Of a DNA stretch of 64,000 bases, positions 38,367 to 47,760 are shown piece after piece (the stretch's first letter is position 1; the number at the start of each line of letters is the position of its first letter). A program made the position numbers and the translations under genes. The DNA lies in assembly GCF_012396365.1 (NCBI RefSeq), contig NZ_JAAXPG010000010.1, positions 124,001 through 188,000 on the forward strand. The letters are read 5' to 3'. The DNA comes from Nocardiopsis alborubida (GTDB lineage: Bacteria; Actinomycetota; Actinomycetes; Streptosporangiales; Streptosporangiaceae). A model generated the notes under the pieces. That model saw only the letters and a list, made by a program, of their open reading frames with translations, was not told the DNA's origin and did no database searches.

Positions 38367-38828
38367 TCAGTTGCCCGCCGGTTCCCCGCCCTCGCGGTGC
38401 TCGGACGCTCCCTCCCGCGGGTCCGACTGCTGCCCGACCGCCTCCAGGACCGTGTCCCGGGTGCGCAGCACGAGGCAGACCAGCGCGACCAGCGCGGCCG
38501 TCAGAGCCCATCCCAGCTTGGCGGTGGCGTCCTGGGCGCAGGCCCCCGGGTCGGGAACGAAACCGGGATCGTTCCACGGGAGGCCGCGTCCCAGCACGGG
38601 CGGGCACGCCTGTTCCTCTTCCGGACCGGCGTCCAGCATCCAGGCGAACCAGGAGGCGTCGGTCACCAGGAGCAGGAGGACCGCGGCGAAGCCACCCCAG
38701 ATCCCGCAGAGGAGGGCCCAGCGCCAGAGAGGGTCCTCCGGAGCGTGCGTCCGCACCATGAAGAGGACTCCGAAGCCCAGAAGGACCACCAGGCACAGGG
38801 CCAGCATGAAGGCGAGTTCCCCGGACAT
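38367..38828 (-). CDS. Small membrane protein, function unknown
   Basis: A 153-residue protein with three predicted membrane helices: residues ~4-24, ~37-57 and ~108-122. An extracytoplasmic loop between helices 2 and 3 carries two cysteines (ACPP and GACAQ) that could form a disulfide. The C-terminus is hydrophilic. ATG at 38828 with AGGAG seven bases upstream. It lies 81 bases downstream of smc on the same strand. I do not recognise a family. Confidence 0.7.
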   Translation of the reverse strand: MSGELAFMLALCLVVLLGFGVLFMVRTHAPEDPLWRWALLCGIWGGFAAVLLLLVTDASWFAWMLDAGPEEEQACPPVLGRGLPWNDPGFVPDPGACAQDATAKLGWALTAALVALVCLVLRTRDTVLEAVGQQSDPREGASEHREGGEPAGN

Positions 38829-38909
38829 CCCACTCCTGTCATCCCCACACGAACCGGCTGAGGGATGCTACCGGTCACTGCAGTGGCCGCGAGTGGCCGG
38901 ATCCGGCCG

Positions 38910-41900
38910 TCAGGCGGGGCGCTCCAGCTTCTGGCTGATCACCTGGGAGATGCCGTCTCCCTGCATCGTCACGCCGTACAGCGCGTCGGCCGCCTCCATG
39001 GTGCGCTTCTGGTGGGTGATCACGATCAGCTGCGAGGCGGCCCGCAGCTCCTCGAAGATCACCAGCAGGCGCTGGAGGTTGGTGTCGTCCAGGGCCGCCT
39101 CGACCTCGTCCATCACGTAGAACGGGGACGGCCGGGCCTTGAAGATCGCGGCCAGGAAGGCCACCGCGGTCAGGGAGCGCTCGCCGCCGGAGAGCAGCGA
39201 CAGGCGCTTGACCTTCTTGCCGGGCGGGCGGGCCTCCACCTCCACCCCGGTGGTCAGCATGTCCTCGGGCGAGGTGAGCAGCAGCCGCCCCTCGCCCCCG
39301 GGGAAGAGCCGCCCGAAGATCGCCGCGAACTCCCGCTCCACGTCCAGGTAGGCGGAGGAGAACACCTCCTGCACCCGGGCGTCGACCTCCTGGACGATGT
39401 CCATCAGGTCCCGGCGGGTCTTCTTGAGGTCCTCCAGCTGGGCGTTGAGGAAGGCGTGCCGCTCCTCCAGCGCCGCGAACTCCTCCAGCGCGAGCGGGTT
39501 GATCTTGCCCAGCTGGTTGAGCTGGCGCTCGGCGGCCTTGGCCCGCTTGGCCTGCACCTCGCGCACGTACGGCAGCGGGACCGCGTCCTCCTCGGCGTCG
39601 CCCGGAGGGGGCACGGGCACGTTCGGCCCGTACTCGGCGACGAGGGTGGGCACGTCGACGCCCATCTCCTCGCTCGCCCTGACCTCCAGCTGCTCCAGGC
39701 GCAGACGGCGCTCGGCCCGGGCCACCTCGCCGCTGTGCGCCGAGCTGGTGAGCTTCTCCAGGTCGACGGACAGCTCGCGCACGCGGGCGCGCACGGTCCG
39801 CAGCTCGGCGTCGCGCGCCTCCTTGTCCGCCTCGGCGGCGGCGCGCTCGGCCTCGGCCGCGGCCAGGGACACCGCGATCCGCTCCAGGGCCAGGCGGGCG
39901 CCCTCGGCGGCGGCCTCGGCGATGGTGGCCTGCGCGGCGCGGGTGCGCCGGCGCTCGGCGGCGCGCTCCATGGCGCGGCGCTCCTCGAAGGCCTGGGCGC
40001 GCAGCTGCTCGGCGCGGCCCGCGATCGAGCGGGCGCGCTCCTCGGCGGTGCGCACCGACAGGCGGCGCTCCATCTCGGTGGCGCGGGCCCGCGAGGCCTG
40101 GGCGGCGAGCTCGTCGCGGGTCTCGGGGTCGGGAGCGTCCTCCTCGATGGAGGCGGCCACCTCCTCGGCCTCGGCCAGCTCCTCCTCCAGCCGCTCCAGC
40201 TTGGCGGCCTCCTCGCCGCGCGCGGCGGCGGCCTTGGCGGCGGCGGCCGCGTACCGCTCGGACTCGGCCTCGGCGGAACGGGCCTGCCCGCCCAGCTTGC
40301 CCAGCCGCTGCGCGGACTCGTTGCGCCTGCGGTCGCCCTGGCGGCGGCGCGCGGTCAGCTCCTCGACCCGGGCGGCCAGGTCGGCGCGCTCGTGCCTGCG
40401 CTCCTCCAGCTCGGCGGCGATCCGCCCGGCGGCCTCGGTGGCCGTCTCCAGCCTCCCGGCCGCCTCGTCCACGGCCGCCTGGACCTCCAGCAGGCTCGGC
40501 GCGGCGGCCGAGCCGCCGTGCACCAGCGCGGCGGAGAACACGTCCCCCTCGGGGGTGACTGCGCGCACGCCGGGGACCTTGCGGACCAGGTCGCGGGCCG
40601 CGTGGGCGTCGGCCGCCAGCGCGGTGCGGTCCAGCAGGGCGGTGACCGCTCCGGTCAGGTGTTCGGGGGCCACGACGGCGTCGAGGGCGTAGCGGGCCCC
40701 GGAGGGCAGCGCGGGCCACTCCCCCCGGGGCACCGAGGGGACGGCCTGGGCGATGACGATCCCGGCGCGGCCCGCGTCCTCGGACCGGAGCAGGTCGAGC
40801 GCGGCCACGGCGGTGTCGGGGTCGCTGACCGCGACCGCTCCGGCGGCCGTGCCGAAGGCCGCGGCCACGGCGGTCTCCTGTCCGGACTCGACCTGGACGA
40901 GGGCGGCCAGGCTGCCGAGCATCCCCGGCAGGCCTGCGCCCAGGAGGGTGTCGGCGCCGTCCTTGTGCGCCAGCCCCAGCTCCAGGGCCTCCTTGCGCGC
41001 GGCGAGCGCGGCCCGCTCGCCCTCGGCGGTGCGCTCGGCGTCGCGCAGCCGGTTGATCCCGGCGTCGGCCTCGGACAGGCGGCGGGCCGCCTCCTCCTGG
41101 GCGGCGTCGAGCTCGGCGTCGCCCTCGTCGAGACCGGCCGCCTCCTCGGCGGCCATCTCGTACTCGGCCTGGGCCCGCTCCGCGCGTTCGGCGGCCTGGC
41201 GGGCGGACTCCTCCAGCCGGGTGATCTCGTCCCCGTTCGAGGCCAGTCGGCCGCGCAGGCTCTCCACCCGCGCGGACAGCCGCACGAGGCCCTCACGGCG
41301 CTCGGCGGAGGCGCGGTTGGCGGCCTCCAGCCGCTTCTCCTCCCGGTGCAGGGCGTCCTCGGCGGCGGAGCGCTCGGTGACGGTGGCCTCCAGGGCCTCG
41401 CGGGCCTCCTCCAGACGGGTGAGCAGCTCCTCCTCCTGGGCGGCGGCCTCCTCGGCCTCCATCTCCAGTTCCTCGGGGTCGCGGCGGTGGACGGGCTCGT
41501 CGGAGACGGAGACCAGGTTGCGGTGGCGCTCGTTGGCCAGGCCGCGCACGGCGTCCAGGCGCTCGGTCAGGCGCGACAGCGCGTGGTAGGTCTCCAGGGC
41601 GCGGGCCAGGGCGGGCGCGGCCTCGGCGGCCTGCGCCTCCAGCTCGGTCTCGCGCTCCTGGGTCTGGGCGAGGGCGGCCTCGGCGGCCCCGCGGCGGGCG
41701 AGGACCTCCTTCTCGTCCGCCTCCTCCTTGGCCAGCTGGCCGGTGAGGGTGACGATGTCGTCGGCGAGCAGGCGCAGGCGGGCGTCGCGCAGGTCGGCCT
41801 GGATGACGGCGGCCCTGCGGGCCAGCTCGGCCTGGCGGCCCAGGGGCTTGAGCTGGCGGCGCAGCTCCGCGGTGAGGTCGGTGACCCGGTCCAGGTTGCC

Positions 41901-42455
41901 CTGCATCGCGTTGAGCTTGCGGATCGCCTTCTCTTTGCGCTTGCGGTGCTTGAGGATGCCCGCGGCCTCCTCGATGAGGGCGCGGCGCTCCTCGGGACCG
42001 GCGTGCAGGACGGTGTCCAGCTGCCCCTGGCCGACGATGACGTGCATCTCACGGCCGATGCCGGAGTCGCTGAGCAGGTCCTGGATGTCCAGGAGGCGGC
42101 AGGTGTCGCCGTTGATGGCGTACTCCGAGCCGCCGTTGCGGAACATGGTCCGCCGGATGGTGACCTCGGTGTAGTCGATGGGCAGCGCACCGTCGGTGTT
42201 GTCGATGGTGAGGCTGACCTCGGCGCGGCCCAGCGCCTGGCGGGTGGAGGTGCCCGCGAAGATGACGTCCTCCATCTTGCCGCCGCGCAGGGACTTGGCC
42301 CCCTGCTCCCCCATCACCCAGGACAGGGCGTCCACCACGTTGGACTTGCCCGAGCCGTTGGGACCGACCACACAGGTGATCCCGGGCTCGAAACGCAAAG
42401 TGGTGGCCGACGCGAACGACTTGAAGCCGCGCAGCGTCAGATTCTTCAGGTACAC
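38910..42455 (-). CDS. smc: Chromosome segregation protein SMC
   Basis: The condensin ATPase that organises the chromosome with ScpA/ScpB. It has 1181 residues from the GTG at 42455 (next residues YLKNLTLRGFKSFAS). Another GTG at 42461 is overlapped by the GGGAGG ribosome binding site, so the second is better placed. It has an N-terminal Walker A (GPNGSGKSNVVDAL), two ~350-residue coiled coils rich in Ala/Glu/Arg flanking a hinge (~residues 500-660, AGLPGMLGSLAALV to VHGGSA), and the C-terminal ABC signature LSGGERSLTAVAFL and Walker B FYVMDEVEAALDD. Length is standard. The scp genes are not in the window. Confidence 0.97.
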   Translation of the reverse strand: MYLKNLTLRGFKSFASATTLRFEPGITCVVGPNGSGKSNVVDALSWVMGEQGAKSLRGGKMEDVIFAGTSTRQALGRAEVSLTIDNTDGALPIDYTEVTIRRTMFRNGGSEYAINGDTCRLLDIQDLLSDSGIGREMHVIVGQGQLDTVLHAGPEERRALIEEAAGILKHRKRKEKAIRKLNAMQGNLDRVTDLTAELRRQLKPLGRQAELARRAAVIQADLRDARLRLLADDIVTLTGQLAKEEADEKEVLARRGAAEAALAQTQERETELEAQAAEAAPALARALETYHALSRLTERLDAVRGLANERHRNLVSVSDEPVHRRDPEELEMEAEEAAAQEEELLTRLEEAREALEATVTERSAAEDALHREEKRLEAANRASAERREGLVRLSARVESLRGRLASNGDEITRLEESARQAAERAERAQAEYEMAAEEAAGLDEGDAELDAAQEEAARRLSEADAGINRLRDAERTAEGERAALAARKEALELGLAHKDGADTLLGAGLPGMLGSLAALVQVESGQETAVAAAFGTAAGAVAVSDPDTAVAALDLLRSEDAGRAGIVIAQAVPSVPRGEWPALPSGARYALDAVVAPEHLTGAVTALLDRTALAADAHAARDLVRKVPGVRAVTPEGDVFSAALVHGGSAAAPSLLEVQAAVDEAAGRLETATEAAGRIAAELEERRHERADLAARVEELTARRRQGDRRRNESAQRLGKLGGQARSAEAESERYAAAAAKAAAARGEEAAKLERLEEELAEAEEVAASIEEDAPDPETRDELAAQASRARATEMERRLSVRTAEERARSIAGRAEQLRAQAFEERRAMERAAERRRTRAAQATIAEAAAEGARLALERIAVSLAAAEAERAAAEADKEARDAELRTVRARVRELSVDLEKLTSSAHSGEVARAERRLRLEQLEVRASEEMGVDVPTLVAEYGPNVPVPPPGDAEEDAVPLPYVREVQAKRAKAAERQLNQLGKINPLALEEFAALEERHAFLNAQLEDLKKTRRDLMDIVQEVDARVQEVFSSAYLDVEREFAAIFGRLFPGGEGRLLLTSPEDMLTTGVEVEARPPGKKVKRLSLLSGGERSLTAVAFLAAIFKARPSPFYVMDEVEAALDDTNLQRLLVIFEELRAASQLIVITHQKRTMEAADALYGVTMQGDGISQVISQKLERPA

Positions 42456-42822
42456 CCACACCTCCCACGACGGTCACCGTTGATACACAGCGCGACCACC
42501 TAAGGGTGCCACGAAGCGGTGACCGGAGGGTGGGGTTCGGGCTGGTGTCCCCGATCGGACGGCCTAGGGGCCCGCGCCCCGGCGGGGAGGAGGGGGATGT
42601 CCGGCGGACACGGAGGGTTGTGACAGGGCCCGCCGGGTACAACGGTAAAAAGGCCGCAAGGGAAAGGAAAAACTGCGGCGAAGCGGACTTGAGGACAGCG
42701 ACCCGGCCCGTCGACGGCCCCGGCCAGGGACGCCTGGCTTGCGCGTTCGGCGTCCCCGTCAGTGGGTCGACCACATCGGAGAGAACAGCTCTGGCTGTGC
42801 CCGAAACGTCGACGGCGTCAGG
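42456..42822. other. 367-base gap upstream of smc, no gene
   Basis: Holds the smc ribosome binding site (GGGAGG) and, at 42640-42680, a locally AT-rich run (AACGGTAAAAAGG, GGAAAGGAAAAAC) that may be part of the smc promoter. An open plus-strand frame here has no recognisable product or start signal. Confidence 0.4.
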
Positions 42823-43014
42823 TCAGGCGAGCGCCGGCTCGCGGTCGGTCGCGCCGGAGGCGGCATCGGTGACGGCCATGCTGAGCTGGTCGTTCCGTGC
42901 CTGGAGACGGCTGATCTCGTCCTCAAGGTCGCGTACCCGGTTCTGGAGCCGCCGCACCTCCGAGACCATCCGAGGGTCGGAGACGCCGACGTGGCCAAAC
43001 AGAGCCTTCGCCAT
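42823..43014 (-). CDS. 63-residue coiled-coil protein, function unknown
   Basis: A small acidic/basic helical protein beginning MAKALFGHVGVSDPRMVSEV. Residues ~18-48 (RRLQNRVRDLEDEISRLQARND) have clear heptad spacing of hydrophobic residues (L, V, L, I, L), predicting a coiled coil. A start at 43014 has GGAGG ten bases upstream. It lies between smc and acyP with gaps of about 370 bases on both sides, so it is probably transcribed alone. From memory, similar small proteins occur in other actinobacteria, but I cannot assign a role; one possibility is a DivIC-, GrpE- or regulator-like helical adaptor. Confidence 0.75.
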   Translation of the reverse strand: MAKALFGHVGVSDPRMVSEVRRLQNRVRDLEDEISRLQARNDQLSMAVTDAASGATDREPALA

Positions 43015-43379
43015 GATGTGGGTCCTCCACACTGAGTGACCAGTGATAATCCGCGCACGTGATGTCCCGTGGAAAGCCGACCGATGGTGGTCCGGCCCGG
43101 GTGGAAGATCTGCGCGATGTGTCTTCCAGAGTCTCACTGTGCGCGCCGCTGGTCAAGATTGGATTACGACAGTCCGTAACGGCCACAACCCGGACAGGTA
43201 TTCCGGGCAGGTGACAGCGCACGATCCGAACACGGCTACCCCGGGTCCAGCCGGAACGCGCGGACCGGTGACACACGCCGCGCGATGGTCGCCTCACACC
43301 CCGCGAGACCCTGCCGCGAGTCCCTGGGGACCGCCGCGGTCGTGCGGTGTGCTCGAATCGCGTTACCCCACAAGCATAC
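43015..43379. other. 365-base gap between the coiled-coil gene and acyP
   Basis: Holds a minus-strand -35-like TTGACC (43151-43156) and two small palindromes: TTACG-N6-CGTAA (43164-43179) and CCCGGA-N7-TCCGGG (43189-43207). These could regulate the coiled-coil gene. No gene was recognised. Confidence 0.4.
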
Positions 43380-43667
43380 TCACCGTTCGGCGAATCCGGT
43401 GAACGTCCCCCCAGACGAGGACCAACGTTCGACCACGGAGTCCACACGACCGGGTGTTGCACCGCCCCTGAGATGGCCAAGAAGGCGCTCGCACGCCTCC
43501 CTGGGGCCCTCGGCGACCACCTCGACGCGGCCGTCCCGGAGGTTCGTGGCCGCCCCGTCCAGGCCCAGTTCCAGCGCCTTGGACCGTGTCCACCAGCGGA
43601 AACCCACGCCCTGCACGTGCCCGCGCACCCACGCGGTCATCCGGACGGCCTCGACCTCGTCCCCCAC
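43380..43667 (-). CDS. acyP: Acylphosphatase
   Basis: Hydrolyses acyl phosphates; a small ferredoxin-like enzyme of 95 residues. The phosphate-binding loop and catalytic Arg are in [17 protein letters not shown], and the catalytic Asn is in [19 protein letters not shown] start at 43667 with AAGGAG nine bases upstream. It is 61 bases downstream of mutM, as in other actinobacteria. Confidence 0.93.
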   Translation of the reverse strand: MGDEVEAVRMTAWVRGHVQGVGFRWWTRSKALELGLDGAATNLRDGRVEVVAEGPREACERLLGHLRGGATPGRVDSVVERWSSSGGTFTGFAER

Positions 43668-43728
43668 GGACGGACTCCTTACTTACCTGGCAGACACACT
43701 TTGCTTTCCGACACGCCAAAGGCCCTTT

Positions 43729-44583
43729 TCACTTCCGGCCGCGCGGCGCCCTCTGACAGGTCGGGCAGCTGTAGGAGGAGCGGTTCATGAACGCCTCGCG
43801 GACGATCAGGGCGCCGCACCGCCCGCACGGGCGGTCGCGGCGGCCGTAGGCGTTGAGCCCGCGCTCGAAGTAGCCGCTCTCACCGTTGACGTTGACGTAC
43901 AGGCCGTCGAAGGTGGTGCCGCCCACCTCCAGGGCCTCGGTCATCACCTGGCCCACGTGGCCCAGCAGCTCCACGGCCTCGGCGTCGGACAGCCCCCGCG
44001 TGGAGCGCGCCCAGTGCAGCCGGGACCGCCACAGCGCCTCGTCGGCGTAGATGTTGCCCACGCCGCTGATCAGCGACTGGTCCAGCAGCGCCCGCTTGAC
44101 CTCGGTGCGCCGGGCCCGCAGCGCCCGCACGAAGTCCTCCGCCGCGAAGTCCGGATCCAGCGGGTCCAGGGCGATGTGGTCCACCGACGAGGGCACGTCC
44201 TCGCGCACCCCGGGCACGTCCACCATCAGGTGGCCGAAGGTGCGCTGGTCGACGAAGCGCAGCTCGGTGCCGTCCGACAGGGGCAGGCGCACCCGCAGGT
44301 GCTTCTCGTCGGGCTTGCCCTCGGGCTGGACCAGCATCTGCCCGCTCATACCCAGGTGGGTGAGGAGCATCTCGCCGCTGTCCAGGACGAGCCACAGGTA
44401 CTTGCCGCGGCGCCGCGCGGCGGTGGGCACGCGACCCGACAGGCGGGCGGCGAAGTCGGCGGGGCCGGGCAGGTACCGCCGCACCGCGCGGGGGTGCAGG
44501 ACCTCGACGGCGCCGACGGTGCGGCCCAGGGCGTGTTCGGCCAGGCCTCGTCGGACGACCTCGACCTCGGGGAGTTCGGGCAC
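43729..44583 (-). CDS. mutM: Formamidopyrimidine-DNA glycosylase MutM (Fpg)
   Basis: Removes 8-oxoguanine and formamidopyrimidines from DNA and nicks the abasic site. It has 284 residues from a GTG at 44583 giving [14 protein letters not shown]: the Pro after the initiator is the catalytic N-terminus and Glu follows, which fixes the start despite a longer open frame. The H2TH domain is followed by the C-terminal zinc finger [24 protein letters not shown]. It begins 7 bases after the rnc stop. Confidence 0.96.
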   Translation of the reverse strand: MPELPEVEVVRRGLAEHALGRTVGAVEVLHPRAVRRYLPGPADFAARLSGRVPTAARRRGKYLWLVLDSGEMLLTHLGMSGQMLVQPEGKPDEKHLRVRLPLSDGTELRFVDQRTFGHLMVDVPGVREDVPSSVDHIALDPLDPDFAAEDFVRALRARRTEVKRALLDQSLISGVGNIYADEALWRSRLHWARSTRGLSDAEAVELLGHVGQVMTEALEVGGTTFDGLYVNVNGESGYFERGLNAYGRRDRPCGRCGALIVREAFMNRSSYSCPTCQRAPRGRK

Positions 44584-44590
44584 CGCCGAC

Positions 44591-45349
44591 TCACCCCTGC
44601 CCGTCGCCGGAGACGGCACCGGCCGCGCCCGCCGTGTCGGCGGCGGCCTCGGAGCGGGCCTTGATGGCCTTCCACGCGGACTCGGCGGCCTGCTGCTCGG
44701 CCTCCTTCTTGCTGCGGCCCTCACCCAGGCCGTAGCTCTCCCCCGCGACGCGGACCGTCGCGCGGAAGGTCTTCTGGTGGTCGGGGCCGCTCTCGTCCAC
44801 GTGGTACTCGGGGACGCCGAGCATCTCGGCGGCGGTCAGCTCCTGGAGGGAGGTCTTCCAGTCCAGGCCCGCGCCCAGTCCGGAGGCGGTGGCGATGAGC
44901 GGGTCGAAGAGCCGGTGCACGAACTCCGAGGCCACGTCCAGACCGCGGTCCAGGTAGACGGCGCCGATGACGGCCTCCAGGGTGTCGGCGAGGATCGAGG
45001 ACTTGTCGCGGCCCCCGGTCCCCTCCTCACCGCGGCCGAGCCGGATGTAGGCGCCGACGCCCAGCCCGCGGGCGACGTCGGCGAGGGCGCGCATGTTGAC
45101 CACGGCGGCGCGCAGCTTGGCGAGCTGGCCCTCGGGCAGGTCGGGGTGCTTGCGGAAGAGGGTGTCGGTGACCACCAGGCCGAGCACGGAGTCCCCGAGG
45201 AACTCCAGGCGCTCGTTGGTGGGCAGGCCGCCCTTCTCATAGGCGTAGGAGCGGTGGGTCAGCGCCCTGAGCAGGATCTTCGGGTCGACTTCGACCCCGA
45301 TGGCCTGGTGGAACGCCTTGGCTTCGGAGACGGGGAGTTGGCTGGCCAC
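44591..45349 (-). CDS. rnc: Ribonuclease III
   Basis: Cleaves double-stranded RNA in rRNA processing and mRNA turnover. It has 252 residues from the GTG at 45349, supported by AGGGAAG eight bases upstream; the frame is open to 45487, but that part has no homology. Signature [16 protein letters not shown] holds the metal ligands, with the second site in [13 protein letters not shown]. The dsRNA-binding domain follows ([19 protein letters not shown] to [17 protein letters not shown]). A short Ala/Gly tail ends the protein. Given the many long perfect stems in this region, it has obvious potential substrates. Confidence 0.95.
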   Translation of the reverse strand: MASQLPVSEAKAFHQAIGVEVDPKILLRALTHRSYAYEKGGLPTNERLEFLGDSVLGLVVTDTLFRKHPDLPEGQLAKLRAAVVNMRALADVARGLGVGAYIRLGRGEEGTGGRDKSSILADTLEAVIGAVYLDRGLDVASEFVHRLFDPLIATASGLGAGLDWKTSLQELTAAEMLGVPEYHVDESGPDHQKTFRATVRVAGESYGLGEGRSKKEAEQQAAESAWKAIKARSEAAADTAGAAGAVSGDGQG

Positions 45350-45746
45350 TCGTTCACTTCCCTGTTCGTACGCGCCGGGCGGCGGCGCGCGGACGGCTGG
45401 AGTCGGGTGCGGCCCCCGCGGCTCCGCCAGGGTGCTCGAAAACGAGGTGACCGTCGCGGGAGGCTCCGCTCCCCCGGCAGCCACCACGAACTCGGGAACC
45501 CGGGAGAGCCCGGACCGCTGTGCGGCGCGCGGACGCTCCCGCGCGCCGGTGCTCGTCGTGTATCACGCTTTGTTCCTCGGCATCACTCTACAAACCCGCG
45601 TGCGGCGGCGCTCGGGGAGCACGAGGACAAGGGGCGGAATCCGTGCGGACACCGGCCGCGCACACGGGGCGGCACGGACACGGGCACGTGACTCAGCACG
45701 TGCGCGGGCACGGTCGCTCCGGCCGGGGACGGACGGTGACAGCACT
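45350..45746. other. Gap between the rpmF terminator and rnc
   Basis: About 400 bases without a recognised gene. It includes the rnc ribosome binding site at its left end. No strong promoter was identified by eye. Confidence 0.4.
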
Positions 45747-45779
45747 TCGGGGCGGACCCTTGTACGGAGTCCGCCCCGA
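45747..45779 (-). terminator. 11-bp hairpin after rpmF
   Basis: TCGGGGCGGAC (45747-45757) pairs perfectly with 45769-45779 around an 11-base loop, about 100 bases beyond the rpmF stop. Confidence 0.65.
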
Positions 45780-45876
45780 GATGGCTGGGGAATCGGGTAC
45801 GAGGACCCGAAGCCCGTCATCCGCCAGACGCGTTCGGCCGCGGTGCGCAGGACCAGCGGTGTGATCCACTGCGCGC

Positions 45877-46053
45877 CTAGGCCGGGTTGGTGACCTGGCG
45901 GTTGTTGTAGGTGCCGCAGGTCGGGCACGCGATGTGGGGCTGCTTGGGGTCGCGGCAGCGCGGGCAGTTGACCAGCACCGGGCGCGACGCCTTCCACTGG
46001 GAACGGCGGGTCCGGGTGTTGCTCCGCGACATCTTCCGCTTCGGGACGGCCAC
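45877..46053 (-). CDS. rpmF: 50S ribosomal protein L32
   Basis: A 58-residue zinc-ribbon protein, too short for many gene finders. It begins (GTG at 46053) [21 protein letters not shown] and has two Cys pairs, CPRC and CPTC, spaced as in zinc-binding L32. AGGAGG lies seven bases upstream. It follows yceD (137 bases), the usual neighbour. Confidence 0.96.
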   Translation of the reverse strand: MAVPKRKMSRSNTRTRRSQWKASRPVLVNCPRCRDPKQPHIACPTCGTYNNRQVTNPA

Positions 46054-46190
46054 TTCAATCCTCCTGGGTCACCCCCGCGCGGTCGCGGGAGGTCGCTTCT
46101 CTCGGTCACCCCGCGCACTGTGGCGGGGAAGGTGTGCCCCGGTCGGCGGGGGCGCGCCCGGGGGCGGCCGTCCGCGATCGGTTCACGAGC

Positions 46191-46856
46191 TCATCGTTCG
46201 CCGGGCTCGTCCGCGATCTCGCGGAGCGCCTCCCAGCGCGGGTCGATGTTGTCGCCGTGGCCGTGGTCGGGCCCGGCCTCGGCGAGTTTGGCACCGCACT
46301 CGGCGCACAGGCCGGGGCAGTCCGGACCGCACAACGGTGTGAGCGGGAGCGCGAGCACGACGGCGTCTCGGACCACGGGCCCGAGGTCGAGGAGATCGCC
46401 CTCTAGATAGTAGTCCTCATCCTCGTCGCCCGCGTCCTCGTCCGTCCCCGCCACCTCGCCCTCGTCGGCGGAGTACCGGTACAGCTCCTGGAATCCGGCC
46501 TCGACGCCGTCCGAGATCGGGTCCAGGCAGCGCGAGCACTCCGCGGTGAGCTGGCCGCGGATGGTGCCGGTGACGAGGACTCCCTCCATCACCGCCTCCA
46601 GGCGCAGGTCCAACTCGACCTCGCTGCCCTCGGGCACGGCCGCCATCGCCGTGGCGAACGCCTCGGGGACGGTCACGATGCGGTTGACGGTCCGCATCGA
46701 CCCCGGCTGGCGGCCCAGCTGGCGGGTGTCGACCACGAACGGGTCACGAGGGTCTAGACGAGACAGGGTAATCGGGCTTTCACGAGGATTGCGGGCGCAG
46801 CACCGAACGCGCGGGAGGCGTCGCGTGCGACGGGCGCGAGCGGTGTCGGGGCACAC
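46191..46856 (-). CDS. YceD/DUF177 family protein
   Basis: Family partner of rpmF, implicated in 23S rRNA accumulation in plants and bacteria. The core has MEGVLVTGTIRGQLTAECSRCLDP, an acidic middle and the C-terminal CGPDCPGLCAECGAKL cysteine cluster. The start is uncertain. The frame begins with GTG at 46856, but homologues start close to the segment LDPRDPFVVDTRQLG, whose nearest codons are an ATT at 46772 or a CTG at 46766; no good ATG/GTG exists there except GTG at 46736, which would cut into the fold. The true product may be about 193 residues with a rare start. Confidence 0.88.
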   Translation of the reverse strand: MCPDTARARRTRRLPRVRCCARNPRESPITLSRLDPRDPFVVDTRQLGRQPGSMRTVNRIVTVPEAFATAMAAVPEGSEVELDLRLEAVMEGVLVTGTIRGQLTAECSRCLDPISDGVEAGFQELYRYSADEGEVAGTDEDAGDEDEDYYLEGDLLDLGPVVRDAVVLALPLTPLCGPDCPGLCAECGAKLAEAGPDHGHGDNIDPRWEALREIADEPGER

Positions 46857-46962
46857 CGAGAACCGGCGGTACCCATGGTCAAACCGAGATTGTACCCAGC
46901 ATGTACCCCGCCGCCCAAATCAGCCCCGGCCCGACGGAGAAAGAGGCGGCGGAGCCAGGCGC

Positions 46963-47457
46963 TCAGCGGCCCTCGGAGTCCCTCCGCGCGTACTTCTCGC
47001 GCAGGCGCTCCTGGACGTGGGGGGTGACCAGGCTGGAGACGTCCCCGCGGTGCTGGGCGATCTCGCGCACGAGGCTGGAGGACAGGAAGGAGTACTGCGG
47101 GTTCGCCGTCATGAACACGGTCTCCACCCCGGATAGCTGGTAGTTCATCTGGGCGATCTGGAGCTCGTAGTCGAAGTCGCTGACCGAGCGCAGGCTGCGG
47201 ACGATGGTCTCGATGCCGTTCTCCCGGCAGAAGTCGACGAGGAGGCCGTCGAACTCGCTGACCCGGACGTTGTCGAACTCGGCGGTGCCCTCCCGGAGCA
47301 TGTCGAGCTTCTCCGGGACCGTGAACAGGCCGCGCTTGTTGACGTTGTTGAGCACGGCGGCGACGACCTCGTCGTACTGCTTGGCCGCCCGGCCGATGAT
47401 GTCGATATGACCGTAGGTCACCGGGTCGAAGGAACCCGGGCAGACGACACGGCGCAC
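46963..47457 (-). CDS. coaD: Phosphopantetheine adenylyltransferase CoaD
   Basis: Penultimate step of coenzyme A synthesis. It has 164 residues: nucleotide-binding TYGHIDII (the T/H-x-G-H motif), the phosphopantetheine pocket and YSFLSSSLVREIA (the ISSTxxR-like motif). GTG at 47457 (MRRVVCPGSFDPV). Downstream of rsmD as in other actinobacteria, with a 303-base gap. Confidence 0.96.
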   Translation of the reverse strand: MRRVVCPGSFDPVTYGHIDIIGRAAKQYDEVVAAVLNNVNKRGLFTVPEKLDMLREGTAEFDNVRVSEFDGLLVDFCRENGIETIVRSLRSVSDFDYELQIAQMNYQLSGVETVFMTANPQYSFLSSSLVREIAQHRGDVSSLVTPHVQERLREKYARRDSEGR

Positions 47458-47760
47458 GGTGGATCGCCCCTTTCAGCAGCTACGTTCGGGTACCGCGATC
47501 GTAGGGCTTGGCCTCGGCCCGGATTCGGGCAACACCCGTTTAGCGGTCGTCTTCGTCCGTGGTCGGGACGTGTGCGCGCTTTCGGCGCACGGCCTGCCAT
47601 GACGGCCGAAGCGGGCTTCCCCCTCCCGAACCGGAAACCGCCCCTGACCGTTTTCCTACCCCGCTTCCCGCCTTCGTCCGGGAGGCGCGCCGGGGCGGGG
47701 CCCGGGGCGTGCGGGGTGGGCGCGAGGTCCGCGCGGAGTGGAACCTGTGTGGTGCGGGCG
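47458..47760. other. 303-base gap between rsmD and coaD
   Basis: No gene was recognised. A small stem GTGCGC/GCGCAC lies at 47572-47590. Reading frames here have no start signal or recognisable product. Confidence 0.4.

Noticed and set aside
38865-42503. Plus-strand open frame of over 1,200 codons opposite smc
   Set aside because: It mirrors the smc gene in the opposite strand; the composition is Gly/Leu/Val-rich shadow sequence. SMC motifs on the minus strand are complete.
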